From Apricaphanius iberus (Eukaryota; Chordata; Actinopteri; Cyprinodontiformes; Aphaniidae): a stretch of 64,000 bases of DNA. The translations under genes and the position numbers were made by a program. Position 1 is the stretch's first letter. Each line of letters begins with the position of its first letter. Shown here piece by piece: positions 13,801 through 28,800 of this stretch. The DNA lies in assembly GCA_028564705.1 (NCBI GenBank), contig JAPXFQ010002640.1:1506501-1570500 (forward strand). Reading direction: 5' to 3'. The notes under the pieces were generated by a model. The model had not been told where the DNA came from. It saw only the letters and a list, made by a program, of their open reading frames with translations, and did not search any database.

Positions 13801-16800
13801 TAGGCTGGCAGCTTGGTGACGTTCATATTGATCTGATCCCACTGGGTGTAGGTGTCCCCCGTACCGTTGGTTATCCCCTTCTCAATGAAGGCCAGTTTGG
13901 CTTCCATCGACAGGTTGTAGTCTGGTGGGGTCTGCTGGGCTTTCAAGAGGGCCTGAAGGGACGCTTCCGAGCCGTTACCGTTATGGAGGAGAAGGGTGGT
14001 GTCTTTAGGTTGGTTCATATTCTCGTTGTCTTGCCTAGGAATATTTATTGCCACGAGAAACAGAATCAGAGAGTGCAGAAAGCGCTAGATCAATCTTTAA
14101 CTCAGAGGAACTACGTTTACCTGCTTTTTGGAAGGAAAGGCATCTTTGACTCCCTCTCAGGCGTGCACAGAGAGTTATCCTGACTGCTGTCGGTGGTCAG
14201 AGACACAGAGTCGGACATACGCGACGGTGATGAACAGTTACTGTTGTTCTGGTTGCTGTTGGCTACGGTGTCATCCAGCAAAGAATCAGCGTCATCTAAA
14301 AGAGAGAAATGTTACTTTTAAACAAGAACTACAAAAAGAAAATCTTAAAGTCTTACATTACACGCGTTTCATTTTAGCTTTACCTTTTTTATCCTTACTT
14401 AGAGTCACAACTTTAGGCTGATTGATAGAAATCTCAATAAGAGGAGGTCTCATCTCTGCTATTTTCATCTCATCTTCCTCTGAAAGCTCCTCAGTGTCCT
14501 AAAAATGAAGACAGTACATTATTAACGGTTGGATCATCAGATTTTATCTGCATAATTGCTGTATTGTTGTTTTTTTTTTTAAAGGAAAAACTGAGTAATA
14601 TGGTAAGCACCTCTAGCGTGTCTTCATGGTTCATCATTGAACCCTGTGATGATTTGAGGGGAATGTTCTGGGAGCTGATGATGTCTGATGTTTCCTTGGA
14701 TTCAGTTGTAGAAGTGTTTTGGGGACAAGTAGAAGATACTGGAGGTTCAGAGTCGGATGTTACACCGTTGGGACAGGGGGCTTCTATAACCTTTGGGGGA
14801 AAAAATGGGTCTAATACAGATTAAAAGTGTTCATTTACATATAGGTAGGATGTAATATGCATTGCAAAAATGTAACTTATTTATATTTTGTTAGTGTTGC
14901 AATCCCAAATGTTGGAAGTTTTTAGGAATTTTATGTGACCGACCAACAGAATATACATGATAATTGAAAAGGAAAAGGTTGCCAGATGTTATTTAAGGGA
15001 GTTAGAGTAAAGATGGATGAATATAAATGCATGTTTTGCTTTACAAGTTATTTATAAAAATAACTTAAAACCATGAATCCCCTTTCTCTGTGTTTGTAAG
15101 TCACAGATAAAATACATAAAATAAAAATCACAAAAATTGAAGAAGTTCAAGAGCTATAAAGCCTTCCCCCAAATCACGTCCCTATGGGGCACTAAAGAAA
15201 AAGAACTCACAGCTCATTTATTTGAGCTAGAGCTGACCTTAACTCCCACGTCCTGAACTCCAATGTGGTTCCTCTCAACTGGCTTGGACTCTTTCCCAGA
15301 CTCGTCGCTCGCTTCATCCTCCCTCAGTCTGTGAGCCACAGACTGGGCTGTTTTTACCATGTTCTTCAGCTCGTCTGGGTAAGGGGTCGGGTATCGTTTC
15401 AGGTGTCCCCCGTCCTGGAATAACGCAAACACATGTTGAAATTCAAAGGAGTAAAAATATATAGGAATATATATATATATACACGTTTTTTTTTACTTCT
15501 TTAACGTTTAGGGTTTCCTACTTATACCCAACAGACTATGTTTTATCAAAGACACGTAATTCAGTCCAGAACCAGCTGGTTGGGGGATGATTGGTGATAC
15601 ACTACCATTAGTTCTTCATTTACAAACACCTCCAACAGTTCCTGAACTTGTTGCCTCAGAGACAGATTTACTTCTTTTATTTGTAACTTTTTGATAGGTT
15701 TTCATCACTTTTTGAGAATCTGTTTTTTGTTATTGGAATTGCATTAATATCACTGTGAGATAGGACGTTTCAACTGTTGGTTCTCCATGGCTTTAGCCCC
15801 CAAGACTTATTTCATAGAGCCGTGTTGTCATTTTGGGAATAACTGGTGATTGAGTCCAGACAAATTAAAACAACACAGCAGAAAGGAGAAGTGAAATTCA
15901 GCTGCACTGGAGCATTTTTCAAGGTTGCAATGCTGTGTGAGAAGCTTAACTGTGGGACAGAGCACACCTGTTGAGAAACCAAATCGCTTCTGCTTGTCGT
16001 TCGTTAATTTCTGTACGCTGCTTAACGGTTCCCTTCTTTGTTATGAGACATTTCTGAAAATTCGTTCTGCAAACAGCGAAGCAGAAACGTAGAACTAACA
16101 CGAGGGGGTGTGTTGGGGAAGCCTCGGTCTGTGTGTTTAAACGTAGTACACTCTCCACAGAGACTTGATATGAAATGACTCCTCAGGTTTTGGGTCCTGG
16201 GTCCTAAAGAGAGCACTGAAAGAAACCTGGAAAAGTCCCTGGAGTTCAGGAGGGGAATTCCAGTTTTCAAAACTATGTCCTCGTATCTGTTCAGCATCTG
16301 AGCTTCACGTCTACCATTACAGTGTCTGGTTTTCAAGTTTGCCTACATTTCAAACAAACAACAACTAATGTTGCCTGAAACAAATATATAAAAAGTATAT
16401 TAGATGAATTAATAGTAATGTCTTAACCCTTTAAGCGCCCTGGGTCGCAATATTGCTTTAACGAGCCACAGCGGCACATGTGACCGCTAATTTAATTACC
16501 ACTTTACATCAGGAGATGTCGGACATCTGTAACTTCAATTTACTGATGTTCAGTTTTCCAGGGAGAAAGAAAGCGAAACTCAAACAGTGCACAGCCGGTC
16601 CCATTGCCATGACGCTCCACAGCAGCAACAGGTGCTGTTCGTCACGTTGTCCCGCTGGGAGAAAGGTGTGTGTGATCGGGGAGCAAGGGTGGTCATAACA
16701 ACGCTAATCGTGACAAATGAAGCAGGAATCTAAAAATCTGAGGAAATACCGTGGAAAACGCAAGAGAAATCCGACTGCTGATAAGCTGGTAAACAGCAGT

Positions 16801-19800
16801 AAAGTTCACTGTCCCGCTGCAGATGACGATTATGATGGGGAGGTTTGAGAAAGGGTTTGATGAAGATCATCAATAGTGGATCAGACAATTTGATGAGCCT
16901 GTTTGTTATTTTGGGTATGGATCGGTAAAATTCTGAGCCCAAAAATGTATTTTCGGTTTCATGTATTGAATAGAATAATGGAGCCTCATAGCAAAGGAAA
17001 TTAACAGATATGTCCCCCTGTTCTTGAAAAAAATGCCAATAAATACTAAAAATATATATGCAGAAAATACATAGGCCTACGTAGAAAAAGAAAAAAATAT
17101 AAATATTCAAAAGAAAGTTTTAAACATAAAAAAGATAGATGTCTGTAAAAGTATTCAAAACCAATATTGCCAATGCCTGACGACGTCATAATATGCAAAT
17201 TAGATATGTAAATTTGCTCCCATCACAAACTTTGGATTATTCTGAAGATTTTTTCTCATTTACAGTATACCTTTATCTATATCAGGGGTGGGGAACCCTG
17301 GTCCTCGAGGGCCGCATTCCTCTAAGTTTTCCAGGCAACCCTGTTCAACACATCTGACTCAAATCAAATGGATCCAACAGCCAATGAAGTTTTGCACAAT
17401 TACTAGTTCATTTTATTCAGGTGTGTTTGTGCAGGGAAACACAGAAACCTTGCAGGATGAGGGCCAAGGTTCCCCACCCCTGACTTATATCCATATTAAA
17501 GTTACAACATTTTGAACTAGTGATACCAAAATTTCATATTTTATAGAAAAACCCTCAGCGTCTAAAGAGTAAAGCGCCTGAAAAAGCTGGAGGAGGGATA
17601 TAGTTTCATAGAATTTATATTAAAAGTAGAATTCAGTTACAAAGAAACGTAAGTTATTAAACAAAAATTTTTTTGTCACTTCTTGCAAAGCAGGTAGAAT
17701 TTAGTATTAATTTTGTTTTACCAATTATGCAAGGAAAAATTAAAGTTCCACTAACCTTTGAAGGTGCTTCTCTCTCATCCTTGTCCTCATCGCACTCGAA
17801 GGCCACCTGAGCACGCTGCTTGCGTTGCTCCTCCCAGAGAGCCGGATTGAAGCTTTCAGAATCCGAGTTGGGGATGACTACAATGTTACAGAGGCAACAC
17901 AGCAGATTAATCACAGTTTTTTAAATGAAATAAGTCAAATTCAGTAGTTGTGACTGGGCTCTGACCACCAGATGGCGCTATGATCGTGTGTCATAAACTA
18001 AAAACTATGTAAGGAAAACCTGCTTAACAGAGTATTATCAGCACGGACGTGTTCATACCTGAAGCTATTTGCTTTTCTTTAATAAGAAGATATTACCTAA
18101 ATGCAGTTTCTTAATAGAAAAGGGTGGTTTTGATTTGCAAAATAAATCTTTTAGCTTTATCCACTGTTACAGAGTAACTCATAAAATGCAACATGTTGCC
18201 ATTAGAAAAGAAAGGCCACATGTCTAATGTAAAAAGTGTCCAAACTGCTGGTTGAATCTGTGACTAGTTTCCTGGAACTCTGCAGAAACCATCTTAAAGT
18301 AGCAGCTGTCATTATGAATACGTTGTGCATCAGCATATGCCTTCTAACCTGACCTCAGCATGCAGAAAAACGCAGACAGTTCACAGTTGCACTAAACACA
18401 AGATAATCAGCCTGTGTGGTTTCCTGTGTCAAAATAATGTTCAGCCTCAATTTAGCAACCCATCAATCTTCCGTGTCTTGAAGAACTCGCTACAGAGGTG
18501 ATAGAATCTGATTTTTCTCAGCTGAGAGAAAGCTTGATCACGAACGCTCACTAATAATGCGAGTGATCAGCGGGGAATATGAATCGTCTTTTGTGTGGTT
18601 CTCATCAGAAGAAGTCGTAAAACTTTACTATTGCTAATTCCAGCTGCTCTGGTAAACAAACAGCACACAAATCAAAAAGGCAAAGCTGCGTTACACTGCT
18701 ACACAGGAAAGAAGAACAGAAAAATCTGTTGACTTCTGACCATCTCAGGAGCTTTAACGTGTAGATCCTGAACCTCTAATTACTCAAAAGCTGAGCTACG
18801 ACGGGGTCAGCGCATGCTAGCTGCTGTAATACAAACCAAAAGCGGAGCAACAGATGGAGCTTGACAACCACTCGGGTTTCTTCTGCAGCCTCGTGTAACG
18901 AACTGTTTAAACATGCAGTTAGGGATCCTTGTAGGTCACCCATAGGTTTACATGGCCACTTAAGTCCAGGTAATGCAATGTCTAAACAAATTTAATTTAC
19001 CTGAAGGACAATTTTACTACAGTGTATGAATTTTCACGAGTTGCATGATACAGTTAAAGGCTTGTGGTGCACTCACAGTCCTCTGTCCTGGTTTGCTGTG
19101 GGAACATGTAGTTGGTCAGCACAGTTTTCTGAGTCTCTGGATCCTCTTCTTTTTGGAGCGGGATGAGAGGCTTTGACTGTGGGAGACAGAAAGGTCAGAA
19201 GGTTATCTATCAATATCAATAGCTCTTCATCAATCACTGCGTTTCCATGCAGCCAATAACCCGCTCAAAAGTGGAATATTAACAATAACCCGGTCACGCA
19301 TGGCCATGTAAAACCTAAATATGCTCAGATTTGGGTTTTTAAAAAGCCAAATATTACGCCTGGGGTACCCCCCTGTCCACCCCGAATATTTGGCCATGTA
19401 AATGCGCTTTGGCATATCCCCATCAAAAGGAACATTGATTTGTGTTCTGCGCATGTTATATTTGCAACGAATAGATTAACTTCTTGTATGTGCCCTCTGG
19501 CATAAAAATTCCATGTATACAGGAGTAACTCTCTGCTCACGTATGTAATGGGGTTATTCCGAATGCTTCGGAAACCTGAATAACGACCTTTAAGTGACCA
19601 TGCTGAAAAAGACTCACTTTGACTAGATTTATGCTCTCGTATCCATCTGTCTTTTTTAAGCTGCCGGATGAATGTAATGTTCGTCAAATCCAACCTAATG
19701 ACTTTTAGGCATTGTGAATATTCATATGACTAAAGGTATCAATCTGGACAAATTATTCAAGACCGTCCCTTTTTTTTTTTACCTTGAACTCTTTGGCAAC

Positions 19801-22800
19801 GTGCACAAAGTATCACTTGGGTTGGTAGATTTATCTTGTGAACAGCAAGATGGGTCATATTTACTTCTTCAACTCACCAAATTTCAAAAGCACAGAGAAA
19901 CAGGCTGCTGGCTTCAGTGAGATATTAACAGCTTCATGATTTTTGGAGTTTAACTGTTTTGTGCTAGATTTTTCTTATTAAAAAGAGCAAACAGGACGCC
20001 CATATCATACCCATCTTAGAGACATTTAGTTAAGTTAGCGAAGGAAAAAAGTGACCCAGACCAGACCCTTGTAGATAACAGGAAGGCTAAATACTAAAGA
20101 AAAATTGATCTTTTGTTCTTGAAAATGTTCCACTTTCTAATCCATTTTTTATTCTTTTTAAATGAGTCAAACTCAAGATTTAAAGCAATGGAGAATGTTC
20201 AAAATAGGAAAGAACAACAAAACTATTTTGAATGCGACAAAAGATTTAAAGCTTTAAAAAATGAAATGAAAATCAGACAGAAATCAGTCATAAACTTCTT
20301 TGTTCCTTTTTTATTTAAAAAATATTTGAAGACGTCACATTCCTCCCTTTTAAACTAATGAGTTTAAAGGTTTTCCTGCTTCTCCAAATGAGTAACATTT
20401 AAAGTAAAACTGTCAGACAGGGTCCACACACACAAATCAAACATTTTCTACTTTGGTCAAAACCAGTCTTTATACTAAGGTTTCTATCCAACAAGTTAAA
20501 ATAGGTTTTCCTCAGGAATCTTTGCTGCCCGTCTATAAACCAGTTCGCTTGAATTACCATGTCGACTGTATCCTGAACTAATTTGGCTCCACTTTGAAGC
20601 TTGTGAGTTTGAGTTTCCTCACTTTTAATATGTTTTGACAAAGACTTTTCTAAATAACTTCTGGGTGCCGTTCCCTGTCAACCATTTTTCCAATGTTTCT
20701 TTAAGATGCTTCAGTGTCTTATAGTTTCTACATCTGTCCATATGTATCCATGTGCTGATGTCCTCTATAATGATTAGATTTAAGCTTTAGTATGTGTGGA
20801 AAGGGATTTTTCTCCAGTCAGTTCAGTTTATTCATTTGACCCCAATTCAAAATACATGTCATTTTAAGGCACTTTCCAAGAAAAGTAATTTAATCAGTTG
20901 TACATGCATTCCAATTCATCATCCTTCTAATCTTTCTCTTCTAACTACCTTCATGTAGCAGGTACTGCAATTCTAGCAGCTGATTCTATACAAAAACTTT
21001 GCTGCAGCATTTTTTAAATGGCTGAACGCTCCCAGGGATGATTTGTCAAGGTGGTTTAACAGAGCCTCAGAATAGTCTACCCCAGAGATGAATTGGCATG
21101 AATAATTTATTCAAGGATCTTGTAGGAGGTAGACTGTAATGTGTAAATATTTATAAGCCAGACAAACCTAAAACCTTTTCAGCTGTGTACTACAGACTCT
21201 TCTCTCAAACATCAGTATGTCTCTGTAGACAAAAAATAAATAAATCGGAAACTCTGCTTTTTATGAACGCATATAGCGCTTTAAAGCATGATAGATTCCA
21301 GGGGTCAGAATAAGATGTATAGAGCTGCATTTTCAAGAGTGTGTGTGTGTGTGTGGGGGGGGGGTGTTTAGAAAGAGTCTGCTATCCTTATCTTATTTGC
21401 CTCTAGCTGACTGCTGCTGCCTTATCTCACAAACTGGTTCCGTGTCATTCAGATAAAAACAGCAAATACCAAGGTTTCAGTGGAGATTTCCCTCTCTGTT
21501 CTCCTTAACCATTTCGGATACGGATCTCGTTTTCGAACATCCATTAGCGTCCTGCTACATTCGAAAGACAGGGTTTTAGGTGTCACTTGCTAGCTGACCT
21601 CCACTTCCATCCGACATGTTTAGATCAAGTATCCAGGAAGTGGTTTAATGCATTTGGGTCACCTCCCAAGTTTACTGCTCATTTCTTGTCTTAAATTCAG
21701 GTTACAGGGGCAATCTGACAGTTTTGCATTTCACATCATAAAGCCTTATACATAATATTATTCTTACCTGGTTCTCAGATAGCCACATAGCAGTCATCTC
21801 ACTAAGTTTGGTGAAACTGTAGGGAATGTTCTTTAGCCTACAGTAGAAAAAAAAAAAAAACAATCTTGAAGCGATTTAGCTGGACACCCTGCATTTATTT
21901 TCTGCTGTACGTTTAAAGCAGGTTTTTATTAATTGAATTAACCACCAGCCCCCAGGAACAGAAAAAACCCATAATCATCTACCTTTTGTACATTAAACTC
22001 TTGTATCATGGTCGGTCGAGACTCACTTGTTGTTGCTTAGATTGATGACTTTGAGCTTCTGCATGTCGCCCATCTCCTCAGGCAAAGACTCCAGCTTGTT
22101 GGAGTGCAGGAACAGCACAGTTGCGTTCTTCCAGTTGCCCAACTGTGAGGGGAGCAAAGCGAGAACTCGTGAGCGATGAGTCGGCAGAGCTAGCCAAGCG
22201 GACCGACAAGGAATTTATGAGCCAACGAACGCGCTCACCTCAGGGGGAAGCTGGGAGAGAAAGTTGTGATCGGCGGCAAACGTGCGAATGCTGACGCACT
22301 GGCCGATGGTTGAGGGCAAGGCTTCGATCTCATTGAAACTGCAGTCCAGCTCGTCAATAGACGTCAGTCTAGGGGGTTGGCATAGGAGGATTTTACATTG
22401 ATGTAAACTGAATGTTCAATACCTCGCAAAAACTGAAGCCCCCCTTCATTTTTTTTTATGCAATAACCACAAGATAAATCTAGTGTATTGAGGTTGCGTG
22501 CAAACACAAAGCTGCATTTAAGTGGGAAAATGGTTTGGATAAACATGAATGCAGAGACGGCAGGTCGTATCCAATGATGCAATGCGAAGAGAAGAGGGAG
22601 TAGAGCTAAATGTATGTAGATGTGGTAGTTTGCAATTTCTAAAGTTTTACAGCACTTTCGAGAAAAAAATTATGTTGACTTTTTATATTCTGTAATGTAA
22701 AAATAAATTTATTTTTCATGCTTTATTTTATTCTATGGAAGTCAAGTCTGGAAGAATGATTAATACAAAAAATAAATAAAATAAAATAAAATGAGTAAAA

Positions 22801-25800
22801 ATCTGAAAACTAGGTTCGTTTTTGTTTTTTTAGATAATTTAATCAGAAAATTAGAATAGAATAATCCTTAATTAATCTGCCCACCTGTGTGTTATTTTGT
22901 ATAAATCCAGTCCTTGAGGTTTGTTAAAAAAACATCAACATCAAGACCTAGAAACACCCCAGACAGGTCAGTGATAATGTGGACATGTTAAAATTAGGGT
23001 AAGGTTATAAACCATTATCCTAAACTATGAAGACCTCACATAGTTTAATCCATCATATGGAAAGGACAAAAGTATGGAAGAACTAACAATCTACCCAGAC
23101 ATGGTTTTCGACCTACAGGTGGGTCTAAGAGAGCCTTAACGGGTCAAGGAGCAGTCAAGAGGTTAATGACTAAGGAATTAAGAACTATGATATTCCTTTT
23201 CCCACAGGCCATGTAGAGGACACAGCTAACACATGGAATAAGGAGTTCTTCATGAATTCTTCAAACTGACCTGGAGGATCACCTTAGATGAACAATCCTA
23301 AACCTACAGTCAGGTTTATAATCGATTTAATATCTTTATTTCTTTAGATGGGAGCATATTATAGGTCCCAGTCAAAGCCCAGAACTGAATCTGATTGAGT
23401 ATCTGTGGCAAGTCTTGACAATTTATGTGCAGAGGCCATCTTCATCCAATTCGACCCAAGCTATTTGACAAAGACAACTCTCTAGATGCATAAAGTTGAC
23501 ATGCTCAAAAACAAGCAGCTCTAATTAAAGCACAAGTTTGTTTTACACATTTTGACCAAGAGGGGCTGAACATCAATAAGTACCAATTCTGGGATGTTTA
23601 TTTGTATAAATATTTTTAAACGTTTTCCTTTCATTTGTTCAACCACAGAAAATCCCAATAAAATAGTTTTTTTTTAGTTTTTGTAGTTACTGTGATAAAA
23701 ATAAAACAATGGAATTTATATATAATATTTACTACCGTTTGTAAAAAAATGTTGGTTACATTACACAGGACGGGGCCAAAAACTTCAAATTTCCATGTGA
23801 TTACTAAAGAAATAAAAAACCTATTGATGTTAGAAACACATTTTGATTCAGGATCTGGGTAACAGACCTCTGGCCAAAAATCACAGAGCAAAGGCAGGTC
23901 ACCAAATAAAATATTAAAGTATAAACAACAACAAAACTGAGTTTGCTGCGGGTAAATTCCTTCCAGGGGATTAAACTAAACCATAGCCTTTGTCACATAA
24001 TCTGTATCAAAGCACACAAGGAGATGCATTCTGACATATGGGATAATTGAGCGTGTTTGGAAACAATAAAACTGAAAAAAGAAGCTGCTGTAGATCTAAA
24101 CCTTTGATGAATGTGGGATTAAAATAACAAAAAAACCCAAAAAAGATTAAATTGATTCTAATCTCTGTGCTAAACCACAATGATTGGAGTAGATGGACGG
24201 TCAATAGCTGGGCAGTATTCAGCAGCGGTCACCAGTTATATTTACCTGTAAGCTATGAACAAGATCAGCCTCTGAGAGGCTCAAACTGCTTCAGTCGATA
24301 AGCACTACGTCAGAGGATTTCCTCCTCAGAAATGTCAGCTTCTTACATAAAACCACAACGCTTGCTTAATGTGATTTAGCCCACAAAGTAAAAAGCATTA
24401 CTGAGGAGTTCAATATGTTAAACAATTCAAGGAAGCGCAGTCCTAATGTTCTGTGGGAATATCCGATTTACCCGCAGACTTTATCTGATCAGTGACGGGA
24501 TGATGGAAACGGCATAATGATAATCCACTGATCTCATGGTTTATTCTGCTGATTATTTTAAAGCTACCGCTGTCAGTGCTCACCCTCCAATGGAGTCCGG
24601 CAAATACATCAGCTGGTTTTCATCCACTTTCAGGGCAGTCAGTTTCTTGAAAGAGCCTTAAGACAGAAAAAAACAACAACACATAATTGATGAGGAAGAG
24701 GAATACAACAAGCCAGGATAGTTATTGATAATCAATTACTGCTAAACCACAAACAGGAGGCTCCATTAGAGCAGGTAATTAGATTCATTAATACTGACAT
24801 CAATACAGCATTATGTTCAGATGTAATCATCTGTGACAGCAGTGGGGATCAGCTCAGACCATTTTATGACCCTCGTCCAAATTTAAGGGATGAAAAAGCA
24901 GGAACTTCTTAAAAATGTACTTTATCCGTCTCGTTCAAGTTCTAAAAATAGGAATTCTTCAGCATCAATGTAGCAGATTTGATACGATTTTGAGTCTTTT
25001 TCTGACATATTTTTCAAATCTTCAGATTGGATTTAAGCCTGCAGCTCTATATTTTGATCTGTTACATAAACCATCCATCCATCCTTCCATATGTAAGCCA
25101 AGTCTGTGACTGTCCCACTTAAAATAAACTTTAAACTTGCTCCTCCCCTTTTATTACAATAGTGCACACTAGATTTTTGTAATCTGTTTGCCCCAAGTTT
25201 ACTATTACTCATCTTCAAACTCCAAAACATGGAATAAGAAATATACACAAGATTATATATGGTGACAACAACATCAAAGCATATTCTTGAATTGAAAACT
25301 ATTCAAGTTTTTGACTTGGTAGATTTTTACAGAGCACAAGCCAATAAAAACGCATTACCGGACAACATACAAAAAGTTTTTACAGTAAGGGAGGGAGGTT
25401 ATTACCTGAGGGGTTGTAGGAACTTTAAAGGGCAAGCAGAACATCGACCAACATCGCTTAGGGACTATTAAAAAAATTCTGTTTCAGCTCAAATCATTTC
25501 AAACGAATCATTAATGCTGACCCAGGTAGCTCTGTCAGACAACCCTTTACTTTCAAACCAATAAAAGGATGGAGTAAGAAAAGGTTGTTGTATTAAGTTA
25601 CCTGATAGAAAAAAAAAAGTTTCCCCTAATTTTTTCTTTATATCCTATCGCACCACACGTCTATCGATCGATATATACCGCTATCGAATTATCGTCCAGC
25701 TCTAATAGAAGGAAATTATTCTTTCAAGATATTAAACAAAAGTAGGCTTATAAAACAAACATATTAGCTCATAACTAATTTATGACACCCTATTAGTAGT

Positions 25801-28800
25801 ACATTAATAAACTTATATTATTATGATATACAGTATAGACCAAAAGTTTGGACACACCTCATTCAGTGCGTTTTCTTTATTTTCATGTCTATTTAAATTG
25901 TAGATTCTTACTGAAGGCATCAAAACTATGAATGAACACATATGGAATTATGTAGTACTTTAACAAAAGTGTAAAATATCCTGGCCCCCAAAGTCATCGG
26001 ACCTGAACCCAATCGAGATGATTTGGGGTGAGCTGAACCGCAGAGTGAAGACAAAAGGGCCAACAAGTACTAAGCATCTCTGGGAACTCCTTCAAGACTG
26101 TTGGAAAACCATTTCAGGTGACTACCTCTTGAAGCTCAAGAGAATGCAAAGCAGTAATCAGAGCAAACGGTGGCTACTTTGAGGAATCTAAAATATAACA
26201 CATGTATTCAGTTATTTCACCCTTTCTGTTTAAAGTTTTTTGTTTAAGTTTTGTTCTGTACTATATAAGAGCTAAAACAACTAATCAATTTAAACTATCA
26301 TAATACATTTTTAAAATGGTTGACAACTAATTTAGTCATCGATTAGTAGCTTTATAATCACGTTTTACCTGTAAGTGGTCTATTTTTAACACAATCTGTT
26401 ATATCTGTTACAATTTGGCATATTTGGGGCCAGTGTGTGTGGCAGTAATCGGCAACCGATCTACCAGTGGAGCACTAAAAGAAGTAATCAGCCAATTGGT
26501 ACCCTTGTTTTTCATGACGTACCGCGCACATAGCTTATGCACATGCTCACACTGAGCAAGATGGCGGAGCAAGGAAAAGAGAAACAATAAAAATGAGTAA
26601 AAGCCCCGAAAAAAGACATCGAAACTTTGAGAGCACTTCACTCAAGATGCTGTGAAAAACGGCTGACCTGCAAGATATGCGAAAACGATCTAGCATGCAT
26701 GGAAACGCGACTTCTCTAAATGAACGTCTAAGACGAAAACATGTAGTTGATGTGGCAGAGGAAGAGCCAGCCCGTTAGGTAACTTACACCTAATCTGAAA
26801 ATAAACGCTAAATACAGTTGCCCCTCACTATAATGTGGTTCAACTTTTGTGACATCGGTGTGTCGCTGAATTTTTTTATAGCACAATTTTAGATGTGTTT
26901 CTTTACAGCAAAGCAACGTTCATTGTGTTCTGCTGCTGACTGATTGGAGGCAATTGTGAATCTTTGTCGTTTATCCTGCGTTTGTCAAATTTAGCACATC
27001 TGTTTATAAGAATATTCTTGTTCAGAGAAAAACAGCACAAACGCATAAGTCTGTTACTCACTCAGAAAAATACAACTGTGTGGAAAAGGATGTAAGCAAG
27101 CAGGGTGCTGATAAAAGAAACGCTGCATATTAATACTTTTATGCTTAAATATCTACAAAACTTTGAGAGTATTTAAACGAGCAAGAAAAATGAGAAACGT
27201 TTAATTTTGTCAAAGAAAAATGTTTAAAGCGTGTTGCGAAGTGTTTTACAACCTTAAACATTTTACATGTAAAAAATAAAGATGACTTCTTTGTGGATTT
27301 TTCCTGTTGCTGGTTATTTTAATTTAAGTGAACCACACAATTATTAGTAAATACTACTTTTATAAGAACAGCTTTCTCATTCAAAGGTATCAACAACAGC
27401 TAAATTGCTAGCTGTAGAAGACAAAATCTTTAAGGTGATGCTGAAAATCTCTCAACTGATTTACTGAATGTGGGGAAGTAAATGGTCCCTTGGTGTTTTA
27501 TGTAATTTCTGTGAAATGTTTAAGTTCATTTTAATGAAAGTAGAAGATCCAAATTTAAAAAGCCAAATTTACTCCCCACAGAGCATGACAACATTGTGTT
27601 TAGTGAAGGTAGGTTAATTAATTCTGAGCCCCAATGTTGCCCCAAAATACTGCCCAACTAAGCCTCCTGATTACAATTCAAAATATAAATAAATGCAATA
27701 TGTACAGTATGTGTACATGCATTAATGTGTGCAGGAATTGAATCATATGTATTCATTTATGTAGGAATGAATGGGGGAACATGCACATGTGTATGTAAAT
27801 AGGTATGCACATGTATGTGTATATAAATGTGTGTGTATAAGTATACAACTACTGTGGAAGTAATAAAAGTTGAAAGGTCAATTTGTAGTTTTGGCATCCG
27901 GTGGCATTTACAGTAAATACACTTTAGCCATACAGGAAATCGTAGAAGCCAACCCAGATATGAATTCGGGCACAGAGAAAGATGTGAGGTGTTTCATAAC
28001 AGGCTTTTCTTCAAGTGTGGTGCAAGTGGACTGTAATCCTCACCGATGGAGCCGGGCAGCTGTGTGAGGGCATTGTTTGAGAGCAGGAGGTCCTGCAGGT
28101 TCTCACAGCCAGAGAGTTTTTCATCCACCATTTCCAAGTTGTTCTTTGATACATCCAGATATACCAGCTGTTTCAGATTCCCCAGCATCTGGACAGGACA
28201 GACGTTTCATCAATGAAAATCAATACATGAGAGCAGTGAAAGAAGAGTGTTCCAGAAACATCATCTTAGCTTAACTTACGTCAGAGTTTAGCCTGAAGTT
28301 CACTCAAGTTTCATATTTTTAAGGTGAAAACACATTTTATTTAAATAAATAAAAATTGCAGCCAATCGTTTGAATTTATATGCTTGACAAACTTCTTTGT
28401 TAATAAATGGCCAGTCTGTGATTACAGCTGATGCTGCTGAAATGCTGCCAGCAGAACTAATGCTCTGACCCACTTTCAGCAAGCAGGCCATTTGGATGGA
28501 AAATAAGAATCTCATGAAATGAACTCTGAATAGCCATGCATTGGGATGAATTATTAACGTTTAAAAAGGAAACGCTGCGTATTTTTAGGCAGAAAATAAA
28601 ACAGATTCTACTCAAAGAAGCAAAAATGTCTCAGGCAGCCTGGTTGATGTAAATCTGAGTTATAATTTTATGGAAATATGAAAGAAAAAGGTGAACATTT
28701 TACCCCAGGAAGAAATGTGAGCTTGTTCCCATCGATCCACAGCTCCTTTAGTCCACTCAGCTGCTCCAACACCTCAGGCTAGATGTCAGTAAAAAAAAAA

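Noticed and set aside
12510..14421. Several plus-strand open frames (up to 140 codons) opposite the big exon
   Set aside because: They are antisense shadows of erbin exons 17-19; their Arg/Trp/Cys-rich composition is typical of the complement of a Ser/Pro-rich coding exon.
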